DNA of 64,000 nucleotides from Limnanthes douglasii subsp. nivea. Taxonomy: Eukaryota > Streptophyta > Magnoliopsida > Brassicales > Limnanthaceae. Made by a program: the position numbers and the translations under genes. Positions 1 to 9,110 of the stretch are shown one piece after another. Under the pieces are notes generated by a model. The model was not told where the DNA came from and did no database searches. It saw only the letters and a list, made by a program, of their open reading frames with translations. The stretch lies in NCBI GenBank assembly GCA_036936605.1, contig JAUPFV010000005.1, positions 46,272,742-46,336,741 of the forward strand, in the 5' to 3' direction. Position 1 is the first letter of the stretch. Every line of letters begins with the position of its first letter.

Positions 1-3000
1 TCTACTACGAGAGCATGGAACACAGGACGGATCACTTCTGTGTCTGTTTCTGTTGTTTTGTCCATTTTGATTCTTGTTTTCTTCTTCGTCTTCTACTGTT
101 GTAGGAAGGCAAAAGAAAATGAATCACGGCAATGGCGGCACTTGACAGGTATTCCAATTTCATGGTTCTCAATTTTCTGTCACCGTGTGTCACGTACCCT
201 AAACCCGTCTTGCTATTTTTCGTGTCTGCAATTGTTCATGTTATTTCGATTAGGGCGGTTATTATTAGTCGGAATCGGATTATGAACAGGATCTATAAGA
301 CTCCGCCCGGTTTGTGGTATTTCCAGACGAATGAAAATTGAACCGGTAAAATCGATGGAAAATGGGTTGATAAACCGGTCAATCAATAGACCAAACCGAT
401 AAAATTATTGGGCTCAATAGTTTTACCTTTTTTTTTTTTATAATAATAACTCTACAAAAAAGTATTGGTAGAATTATAAAATTAACTATTAGTTTTGTTA
501 ATTTTATAATAATAGTTAATAGATTCTGTTAATAAGTGCGTATGGGCACATTTTAAATAATGATTAAATTTTTTTATTTAAAAATATTTTATAATTAAAT
601 AATCAAATCTAATTAATATATGTTTTTAAATAATGATTAAGGTTTCTTATTAAAAAAATATTTAGGGTTAAATAATCAATCTAATTAATTTTTTTATAAA
701 AAATATTTTTTACTTTTCAATATAAAGAACATAACTATTGGTTAACTAGTATCCATATACAGCAGTTAGCAATTTTTTTAATCAATATATTATTAAAATA
801 TAATTAATATATTACAAAAATTATTAATTTTGTCAAATAAATATATTATGTGTACATAATAATTAACTATTATAATTGTTATTTTATAATTATATTATTT
901 TTATATAATAATTAACTATTATAACTATTGATTTCATAATTATTATAATATTATATTCTTTATGTTTGATAAATAATATAAGTTTTTAAAAAAAATTTCA
1001 TAAAATTTTTCTTTTTATGATATATGTCGTTATCAATTTTTACTAATAAAATAATTAACTCTCTACACAAACAAGTTATTAACCCCACGTATTGATATTA
1101 TTATATTTATTCATTTAAAGTTTAAGTTTTTTTTTTTTTTTTCTTTCGGATAGAAAAACCTTAAACAACTAAACTAATATTATGCAACGGAAAAAACAAA
1201 TCAAATTATTATAAAAAAATAATAATTTTTAATTGAATCAAAATTTATTTATATAATTTAATATATTTTAGTGTCCCGTATCAACTTAATTCGGATCTAA
1301 GGGCGATTTATACATTTCTATTAATTTATATGTTTTGCCCCCAAGGGATAGCCGAGTTGGTTGGGTATGACATTCTTATAACCAAAAGTTCATGAGTTCG
1401 AGTCTACATACGTTTTCTCGGCTGAGCCTGTCACATTGTGTGGTTTACCTTCTGGCGTTGGTTTGCAGGCTATCGCGTCAGACTGAGGGTTTACCCTGTG
1501 CGCACTCATTGCATTCTGAGTAGCGGCTGCGGGTTCCCTCCGAAAAAAAAAAAAAAAAAGTCGATTTATACGGGTTTTGGATTTTTAATCTAAAACTAAA
1601 TTTTTAGAGGTTGTGTTCAAATTTTTATACCCATTTCGGATTTTTAATCTAAAACCAAATTTTTAGAGGTTGTGTTCAAATTTTTATACCCGTTTCGGAT
1701 TTTTAATCTAAAACCAAATTTATAGAGGTTGTGTTCAAAATCGTACCACTAATTTTATCGGTCTTTGATAATAGTTTCAATCCCTAATCTAAGCTATCGT
1801 ATAATTGTTAGATACGTCCATGTGTCCATGATTTTATTAAATACGTGCTATTAAGAACTAATGTCGGCACACCGTTGTCAAACAATTATTGTTCGTGACT
1901 ATAATCCTAAAAAAATCATATCGGTCCATTTCCTATAATCTCCTATGGTTCAGTGGTGCTACATATTGGCACCCATTGGTGTTCCGTCACGTTCGGGTTG
2001 GAACAGGTTGAGTCATAAAAAGACATGGCCTAACCCAAATGGTTTATGTTTGTGTGTTTTGTATGCATTGATATAAAATCTTATCCGGTCACAAATATCT
2101 CCATCTTAGTCGTAAGATTTTCATATCGGAGTTAAGAATAGCGTCATATAATAACAAGGCTAACATTCATTAGACAATAACAGATGACATTGTCATAAAG
2201 ATGAAGCCTGTCGTTACTTATTGCTGGGATTCAGAAACCAAACAAGAGCTAGTGTTCATGGACAAAAACGTTCCTATGTTTAATTTGGACGACTTACTAC
2301 GAGCATCAGCGCAACTTCTAGGAAGAGGAAACTTAGGTACAACATACAAAGCGACCCTTGAATCCGGTGTTGTCGTTGCCATCAAGAGATTGCACAAGAA
2401 CATGATTACAGCGAGAAACAAGTCTTTCGTTCAAACAATGCAATCGATAGGAAACACGAGGCATAACAATCTTTCGCATCTACTTTCTTTCTATTACTCT
2501 AAGGAGGACAAGCTTATCGTGTCTGAGTTCATGCCCGATGGAAACTTGTTCAACCTCTTGCACGGTAAAATCTACCATACTTTTGTTAATATGTCACACG
2601 TTGCTCATATAAGCTGATTTTAGTTGTTTTTGTGAAGCCAGAACAAAGAGAAGGCGGAAGAGTAGCGTTGAAATGGGAGATAAGGTTAAGTATTATCAAA
2701 GACATAGCCAAAGGTTTAGAATACATTCACGAAGTCTTACCCAACAAAGTCGCGCACGCTAATCTCAAATCATCCAACGTCTTAATCTCCCGCGACTCCA
2801 ATACATACCATTCCAAGCTGACAGACTACGGCTTCTTAACCCTTCTTAGATCTCCAGAAACTCTAGAAGTAGCAAAATCACCCGAGTTCAAAAAAGGGAA
2901 AAAACTGACTGACAAAGCGGACGTGTATTCTTTTGGCATTGTCGTTCTAGAGATAATAACCGGAAGGATTCCTGGTGGCCAAAACCATGAGGATCTTTCA

Positions 3001-3243
3001 GAATGGGTAAGGAATGTGGTGGATAGTGATTGGTCGACTGATATATTAGACGTCCAGTTACAGGATGAGACGGAAGGGCACGATGATTTGTTAAAGCTGA
3101 CAGACTTGGCTTTGGAGTGTACAGATACGAGGCCGGAGAAACGGCCTAAAATGAGTGAAGTTGTGGTCAGGATACAAAAGATTGTTGACAGACACGAAAG
3201 GAAAAATGTTTTGTCTTTGGACTCAAACGAAATCGAATCATAG
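1..3243 (+). CDS. LRR receptor-like pseudokinase, 3' part (three exons, 5' end outside window)
   Basis: Exons are 1-148 (entering from the left), 2184-2564 and 2642-3243. Introns are GT-AG and keep the frame (phase 1 at both junctions). Exon 1 encodes a short ectodomain tail, one membrane segment rich in V/L/I/F (about 40-105) and a basic stop-transfer CCRKAK. Exons 2-3 encode a kinase fold: glycine loop GRGNLGTTYKA, the VAIK lysine, and KADVYSFG near the C-lobe. The catalytic loop reads HANLKSSN instead of HRDLKxxN, so the proton-acceptor Asp is missing, and DFG reads DYG. This matches the atypical LRR-III receptor kinases, which often act as signalling scaffolds at the plasma membrane. LRRs would lie upstream of base 1. 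No internal stop is seen, so the gene may be functional. The ligand is unknown. Confidence 0.9.
1338..1559 (+). mobile_element. tRNA-derived SINE in intron 1 of the receptor-kinase gene
   Basis: The head is tRNA-like, with RNA polymerase III box A TAGCCGAGTTGG at 1349-1360 and box B GTTCGAGTC at 1396-1404, about 35 bases apart as in tRNA-derived SINEs. The body ends in a run of 17 A (1543-1559). The element lies in the sense direction of the host gene. A 10-base match (CGATTTATAC) occurs at 1304 and just after the A tail, but the upstream copy is about 24 bases from the apparent head, so the target duplication is not certain. The SINE family was not identified. Confidence 0.82.
1563..1740. 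repeat. 59-bp tandem repeat, three copies
   Basis: Three successive copies with a 59-base period start with GGATTTTTAATCTAAAA and end with GAGGTTGTGTTCAAA. Copies 2 and 3 differ at only a few sites. The array directly follows the SINE tail inside intron 1 of the receptor-kinase gene. No coding potential is seen. Confidence 0.85.
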
Positions 3244-3404
3244 AAGTAATGTATTTTCCAAACAAGTAGTCTTATGATTATGATAATAAGATTTTATTTT
3301 TCAAACTTGCACAATTTAGAGGAGTGTAAAAGGAACCAAGAACTTTAGGTGCTAAAAGAGAGACAAAAACCAGAAAAGTTAATTGTAGAGGAGACTTGCT
3401 CTGA

Positions 3405-3480
3405 TTAGCGCAAGTACACTCGAACTCAAAACGCTTGGGTTTTACCTACTGGGCTGCAATTAACTAAAAAACTGATTTGG
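3405..3480 (-). mobile_element. possible degenerate SINE head (minus strand)
   Basis: On the minus strand the sequence holds a box A-like AGCCCAGTAGG and, about 33 bases later, a box B-like GTTCGAGTG, the spacing of a tRNA-derived promoter. No clear A tail or target duplication is visible. It could be an old SINE fragment or chance. Confidence 0.3.
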
Positions 3481-3623
3481 GCTTCTAAACCAGAAAAAGC
3501 CCTAACACTCCCACACAAGAACGCCAAGATTTTGTACAATCGCAGCTGTTCAAACGTTCAGAAAATAATAATAAATAAGAGGAATCAATTGTACAATCAC
3601 ACTACCACAATTCGTAATCCACA

Positions 3624-3870
3624 ATTTGTAATCCTTGAAAGCACGTGGTTGCTGTTAAATTTGTGTGTCAGCGTATGGAAGAGAAACGTTATATAGCATC
3701 CTTTTAGAGGGTGCGTAGGAAAAAGAGACGTCATATAGAGCATTTCAACATTTGTAATCCTTGAGAGCATGTATTGCTGTTAAATTTGTGTGTTAAATTT
3801 GTGTGTTAGTCGTATGAAAGAGAAAGGGCCTTTTAAAAGGTGAGTAGGAAAAAAAACCTCATGCAGAGCA
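3624..3870. repeat. 126-bp degenerate tandem duplication downstream of the kinase gene
   Basis: The block starting ATTTGTAATCCTTGA at 3624 recurs at 3750 with the same order of landmarks: CTGTTAAATTTGTGTGT, then a GTATGGAAGAGAAA-like stretch, then AGGTGAGTAGGAAAAA. A short internal duplication (TTAAATTTGTGTG) is added in copy 2. Right after it comes AGAGCATCTCCAACGG, a phrase common at the ends of plant MITEs. I could not find a matching opposite terminus. Confidence 0.6.
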
Positions 3871-4345
3871 TCTCCAACGGTCGTTTTATTAAAATAAAGT
3901 TTCCAACAGTTAATCTAAAAGATACCATATATTTACAGATTTTAATTTGATAGTGTATATTTATTTAATTTTTTTTATTTTTCTTATTTTATCTAACAAA
4001 TAAAATATCTATTTTAATAATAGCGAACCTGTATAAAATTAGGTCTTTATCATAATAAGTAGTAGGTGGCAAATGGATCTCGAACTACCAAAAATAAATG
4101 GGAACACATCAAAATTTAAATTGATCCATGCAAAACTTACACGTTTAACCGCTAACACAAAACACGCTACCTGCAAGACACGTTTATCTATTTACACGTC
4201 CATAATTATCTAAAATATAGATAGACATTTTGGGATAACAAACTTAACTTCATTCCCATCGTATTTGTTAAAATATCTTTTTAATTTTTATTTAAATTTG
4301 ATTTTTTTATTATATTTTTAGACATATCTTTCAAAAATATTATAT
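3871..4345. other. AT-rich spacer left of the MULE
   Basis: No coding region, RNA gene or repeat boundary that I can support. Homopolymer-rich A/T sequence ends at the 9-bp target duplication of the MULE. Confidence 0.5.
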
Positions 4346-4354
4346 TAAATTTAA

Positions 4355-4397
4355 GGGTATGGCTATATATACCCAAATCGGGTTTAAGTATACCCAA
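4355..4397 (+). repeat. MULE-1 left terminal inverted repeat
   Basis: It begins GGGTATGGCTATATATACCC and matches the inverted right end with 4 mismatches in 43 bases. Further TATACCCA words follow near 4505 and 4540, a possible array of subterminal transposase sites. Confidence 0.93.
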
Positions 4398-4669
4398 AAT
4401 CAACATTTGACTTTCATTTGACTTTTTTGATATTTTTACCCTCCATCAGAAAATTAATATCTAAACTGCCATTAAGTAAAAAAAACTATTAAGTGTATCC
4501 TGAGTATACCCAATTCACCAAAAGTCCTATTTCGCTATCTATACCCAAACAAACACTCTTCTTTGCTGAATTTAGTATCCAAATAGTATATTTTTCTTAA
4601 ATTTTTTGAAACCTAATTCAAACTTCCTAAGAAAATCAAGAACATTCAAACTAAAACACAAAATCGATC

Positions 4670-6601
4670 ATGACCGAAGCAGAACTAGGGATCAGCGTGG
4701 AGGAGTTTATGTCGCTGGAGAGAAGGAATGATGAATTTTTACCGGAAAAAGAGATTGAGTCGCCGGAGAAGGAGCCATGGTCGTCGGAGCAGCCATCACC
4801 GTCGCCGGAGAAGGTAGTCACCAACCCGGTGGCCCATGCACCATCGGTTCCAGGCCACGGAACCGATGGTGCATGGGCCTGCAGCCGGTCGGTTCCACAG
4901 CCCCAGCACCGGTGGTGCTTATGGCCGTGTCCGGCCGGTTCTGAGGCCTAGAACCACCGGTTTTAGGCCTCAGAACCTTGGATTCGCGCATGTTTTTCGA
5001 AAAAAAGCTTGATTTTTTTTATGTTTTTAACTATACCTGAATGTTTATTGTTCTTTTTTGTTGTGTAAAATGGGACGGATGTCGCAAGTGGGACTGAGGC
5101 ACCTTCCGCTACCGATTACAGTCATTTGTTCTTCACTACCGAGTTCTACACACACGACGCGTTGGTGAAATGGGTTACGAAGATCGGAAAACTTTATGGT
5201 ATGGTTATCAACATAAGTCGGCGCGACAAAGTAAACAGCAGAAAAAATCCGAGAGTTTATTTCCAGTGTGAGAGGGGGGGAATATACTCCAAAGGTTGCA
5301 GAAAAAGACCGTAAACGGAAATCTACAGGAACAAAAAAGATTGACTGCCCATTTTAGCTTCTCGGGTCAATGGTTGCCCCAGATCAATGGAAGTTAGAAG
5401 TAAAATGTGGTACTCATAACCATGACACTTCTATACATCTAGATGGTCATATTGCTGGCCGTTTGAATGATGAAGAGATGGAGTATGTTGAACGAGCGAC
5501 CTTCATTGGTACTAACCCAGAGATATACTGAATGGTGTGAAGAAATTGAACGAAGATAATGTTTCTACCATGCGGACGATCTACAATGCACGACAGAAAA
5601 ATCGGGTTTTAAAGAAGGCGGGTAGGTCACAACTTCAGTTCTTGTTGGGTGAGCTTAAGTCACATAATTATTATGAATGGCATAAATCTAGTGAAGACAA
5701 TGGACAAATCATTACAGATTTGTTTTTTGCCCATCCTGTCAGTGTTGACCTTTTGCGCACATTTCCGAAAGTTTTGATTATGGATAGTATATATAAAGTG
5801 ATACGATATGGTATGCCATTTTTCGAGATAGTGGGTGTGACGTGTACCGGATTGACTTTCTGTGTGGCATTTGCCTTCATGTCGGGTGAGAAGTTAAACA
5901 ACTTCAAATGGGTGTTAGAGTGTTTGAAATCGTTGATTTCCGTTCATGGAATTCAAGAACCTCGGGTCATCCTAACCGACAGAGATTTAGCATTGATGAA
6001 TGCTATAGAAGTGGTATTCCCAGAGACAACGCATATGTTATGTCGCTGGCACATAAACCAAAATGTTCAAGGGCAAACAAGAAAACACTTCCTCGAGAAA
6101 AGTGATCATAACAAATTTGTTACCGCTTGGAAGAAGATTGCGTATGCAGAATCAGAGATTGAATTCGATCACGCCAGACGGGACATGCTATTGGAGTACA
6201 AAGATTACCCTTTTGCAATTGAATACACTGAAAAATCGTGGCTCGATAAGTACATGGACAAATTTGTTGTTTGGAAGACGAACAAAAACATGCATTTGGG
6301 ACATTGCACAACTAACCGCGTCGAGAGTGCTCATTCTAACCTAAAGCGTTACATACGTACGAGCAAATTAAACTTCGAGTTATTTTGGGGGAGGGTTCAT
6401 TCGCTTGTTGAAATCCAACATGCTGCCATTAGGTCGTCGTTCAAGAAGAGTCGTTACATAGCACTGCATAAGTTCGCGGATAAACTGTTTGATGAGATTC
6501 GAGGCAAGGTTTCCCACGTGGCATTAGAGCTATTTTTCTCTGAAGTAGAGAAGGCCGAAGATACCAAGATGGTCGCTATTGGTGGATACATCATCCACTA
6601 A
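4670..6601 (+). pseudogene. FAR1/MULE-type transposase, broken
   Basis: The start ATG at 4670 opens an acidic N-terminal exon (MTEAELGISVEEF...) that probably ends at a GT near 4814. The DNA-binding region follows at about 5077-5530: VYFQCERGG, WKLEVKCGTHNHDTS and GTNP are recognisable FAR1/WRKY-GCM1-like zinc-finger pieces, but the frame shifts near 5275-5315, TAG interrupts near 5350 and TGA at 5529. The catalytic core at 5537-6601 is open for 354 codons and fits the MULE transposase domain (PF10551): first Asp in LIMDSIYK, second in ILTDRDLALMNAI, CRWHINQNV, and Glu in TTNRVESAHSNLK. The usual C-terminal SWIM zinc finger is not seen. The next frame leads straight into the OTU gene, so the two may once have formed one polyprotein. 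Confidence 0.88.
4831..4977. repeat. GC-rich hairpin cluster 1 of MULE-1
   Basis: A 21-bp perfect inverted repeat (arms 4831-4851 and 4859-4879, 7-base loop) contains GCACCATCGGTTCC, the core also seen in cluster 2. A second perfect 14-bp hairpin has arms 4937-4950 and 4964-4977. Between them are CCGGTCGGTTCC and CACCGGTGGTG, related palindromic words. The cluster lies 3' of a plausible splice donor at 4814, so it is probably intronic. Confidence 0.85.
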
Positions 6602-7555
6602 ACGGGACATGAGCGGATGGGAGTACCCGCTAAAAGAGGATGAAGCTAGTCATGACGCAGTCATGCAGTCTTTAAAACCAACAAAAGTTAAAAATGGTAA
6701 AGCAGTTGGTAGTGAATCAACGATTCGGGCAGATGTGCCTAGAGTTCCTCGTACTCGTACCTCTTCCATTGCCTCGCTAGGTAGCAACATCGTACAACCG
6801 TCCATTGATCGAGTCACAGAACTAATACATGACCCGAAAGGTTTTTTGCGTTGGTTTCCGATTCACTTCAACCCTTTTATATCGGGTATTAATGATGTTA
6901 AGCCAGATGGACATTGTGGATATAGAGCAGTTTCATTCGGGTTGTATGGTCATGAAGAAGGTTGGCGAGGTGTTCGAAAGGCAATATACGATGAACTAAT
7001 GGAAAACTACGACACGTACAACAAGATTTATAACGGTAAAGAGGATTACCTGAAGGTTGCAGAAAGTATAAACTACTATGAGACACCAGTATCACCCAAA
7101 TATTGGATGACAATGCCTAAAATGGGGATTGCGATTGCAACCAAGTTCGAATGCATTGTTCATTTTGTGTCATTCGTAGGGCCTCACAACTGTAGTCATA
7201 CTTTTTTACCTCTGCGCGGTAAGCCTCCCATTATGGCCCAAAGACGTGAGATTGGGTTTGGATTCGTCGATACTAACCACTTTGTCAATGTAAGTCATTC
7301 GATATATGGTTATGTTTTTTCTCACCACTATATTACTCAATTGTTGATTCTAATTTAAGTAGTATTAAACAGCTATCAATCAAGCCCCTTTGCCCTTGCG
7401 CACGCATACATCCTACGTGGCAGAAGTTGAAGAGCGAAGAGGCTACGCATTGGGAGCTACCATTAGTAGGTCGCTGCAAGAAATATACGGAACTCGAAGG
7501 GAGAAAGCCAGTTAGTTCGTTCTCAGAAGTAACTAATCTTGATGAGTTTGTTTAG
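6579..7555 (+). CDS. OTU-domain cysteine protease of MULE-1
   Basis: Exon 1 (to 7289) and exon 2 (7373-7555) join through a consensus GTAAGT donor and an AAACAG acceptor in phase 0. The triad of the ovarian-tumour (OTU) deubiquitinase fold is visible: Asp and Cys in KPDGHCGYRAVS (around 6902-6937), and the late His in DTNHFVN (near 7280). The second exon supplies the usual C-terminal tail with PLCPC and W residues, ending LDEFV. OTU proteases are found fused to or next to plant MULE transposases and may remove ubiquitin-like marks from the transposition machinery. The role here is inferred. The true N terminus is uncertain because the upstream frame merges with the transposase. Catalytic residues and splice sites look intact. 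Confidence 0.85.
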
Positions 7556-7836
7556 TAGGTTTATGTGTGTTTGGTCGGGTTTATGTTATTGTTTCGAACT
7601 CATTTGTGTCTTTTGGTCGCTTTACGTCATTTGTAAGGATTTATGATGTTTAGAACTTTGTTTTACTACATCGTTTTGGTTGTTTTGGTCCTTCCCTTTT
7701 TATTGCAGTAATTCATTCAACTTACCAACTTATAACGATAAGCCAATAATCATTTCATAACTAAAATAAAACATCGCAAACAAGCAACAACAACATCTTC
7801 TAAACATTAGTACATAACTTGATATAGAACAGACAG

Positions 7837-8241
7837 TTAGTCAAAATCGTAGCCTCCATTGTCGCTGAGAATACGCACTGTTTCCTCCTTCATGGCAATT
7901 TGAGAATAAACGTATTGTGCCATTTCCAAAGACAAATAGTCTGTGATCATTAAACCGAAGGAGTCGAACGCTTCATTCCTGACTTCTGGGGGCTCGTTAA
8001 ACACCAAGAACATCGGTCCACTAGTTATAGACTTGTACCTAGTGGCTACCTCTTGACGAGTACGAGATCGAGGCATTTGTCTAGATGTAGACATTTCGCA
8101 GTACATGAAATACATCATACACAAAACTTCATCAAAGAACTCATCGGTATTATCGTCCGACCGTTTGAACTTCACAGCTTTTGCAGCCTTGAGCAGATGA
8201 GCATCATCAAACACACTCCAACCCATTATGATAGACTTCAA
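7837..8241 (-). CDS. hypothetical 134-residue protein of MULE-1
   Basis: An uninterrupted reading frame starts MKSIIMGWSVFDDAH and ends GGYDFD. It is rich in acidic residues and Met, has no membrane segment or signal peptide, and I recognise no domain. Two things argue that it is real: a TATATAAG box lies about 50 bases upstream of the start, and the frame is intact inside an element whose transposase is broken. It runs opposite to the OTU gene, facing it tail to tail. An alternative start is the second Met (position 6). It could be an accessory protein of the PMD-bearing MULE group. Confidence 0.5.
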   Translation of the reverse strand: MKSIIMGWSVFDDAHLLKAAKAVKFKRSDDNTDEFFDEVLCMMYFMYCEMSTSRQMPRSRTRQEVATRYKSITSGPMFLVFNEPPEVRNEAFDSFGLMITDYLSLEMAQYVYSQIAMKEETVRILSDNGGYDFD

Positions 8242-8289
8242 CTATGTTAGAAGGAGAGTTTTGTGTGTTTGGTGTTGTAAGGTAGACTT

Positions 8290-8298
8290 CCTTATATA
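8290..8298 (-). promoter_or_regulatory. TATA box for the 134-residue gene
   Basis: The minus strand reads TATATAAGGAAG here, about 50 bases ahead of the start codon at 8241, a normal plant TATA position with a short leader. Confidence 0.5.
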
Positions 8299-8392
8299 GA
8301 AGAATGAGAGTTTACATTGGCGGGAATTTTAGAGCGCGAAAACAGAAAACGCAGGAAAAAAAACCGGGAAAAAAATTCCAAGATAAAATTGC

Positions 8393-8702
8393 GCACCATA
8401 GGTACTGTCTTCTGTGTACCTATGGTGCACGCAGGTTGCACCATAGGTACATAGTGTGGTGTACCTTAGGTACACCAGACTGTGTACCGATGGTGCCATG
8501 CACCGGTCGGTACATAACGTGCCGGCCGGTGCATGGTACCATCGGTATAAGGGGGTTGTACCATCGGTACTTACCCCCTTTACCGATGGTACCATGCACC
8601 ATGGGTACTGCCTGCTGTGTACCCATGGTGCACAGGCTATTGTACCATGGGTACGCAGTAGTGTGCACCATAGGTACCACTGACTGCGTACCCATGGTGC
8701 AA
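8393..8702. repeat. GC-rich hairpin array, cluster 2 of MULE-1
   Basis: About 15 copies of a 13-mer with consensus GCACCATNGGTAC occur in alternating orientation with spacers of about 10 bases. Perfect 13-bp hairpins: 8393-8405 with 8416-8428, and 8596-8608 with 8619-8631. A larger one pairs 8528-8555 with 8574-8600 (27 bp, one bulge). The variable base differs between hairpins (A, C or G), but the two arms of a hairpin match each other. Short open frames across this array translate the repeat and are not genes. Confidence 0.9.
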
Positions 8703-9110
8703 TTTAAGTTGTATTTTTTTTAAATTTGTTTTGGGGTTATGGTGTTTTTTTTGACAAATTTCATCCTGAATGTTATGGTGTTTTGGTGTTATGGTGTTAT
8801 GGATTTTAAGTGAATGAATTACTATTATAGTGTTAATTTTTGACGAATTTAAGATGAAGTTAAGTACAAAAAATCGAGAATTACTATTATAGTGTTATGG
8901 TGTTTTGGTGTTATGGTGTTATGGTACGACTTATGTTTGTTTGTCGAATCTCAATTATAAAAAACGAGATCAAGTTAAGTACAAAAAATCAAAAAGAACG
9001 GTAGAAGCAGTAGATAGTAGATGTCATAAGTCATATTACAAAGTAGATGTCATAAGTCATAATACAAAATACGATAGTGAAACAACTAAGAAGTCCACAA
9101 GAATGAAAGA
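8703..9110. other. spacer with GTTATGGTGTT microrepeats
   Basis: Two stretches (about 8735-8805 and 8890-8930) repeat the words TTATGGTGTT and TTTTGGTGTTATGG. They are partly copied around a shared ACTATTATAGTGTTA segment. No gene is visible between the hairpin array and the end of the PMD gene. Confidence 0.5.

Noticed and set aside
1338..1420. A functional tRNA gene
   Set aside because: Boxes A and B are present but no cloverleaf acceptor stem closes, and the unit ends in a long A tail, which indicates a SINE.
8393..8702. CRISPR-like array of short repeats with even spacers
   Set aside because: Repeats alternate in orientation and vary, spacers are about 10 bases, and the setting is a plant MULE, so this is an inverted-repeat array, not CRISPR.
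8304..8723. 139-codon open frame (and overlapping frames on both strands) across the hairpin array
   Set aside because: The peptides merely translate the repeat (GTxPMVxxxG-like) in several frames at once; no family resemblance.
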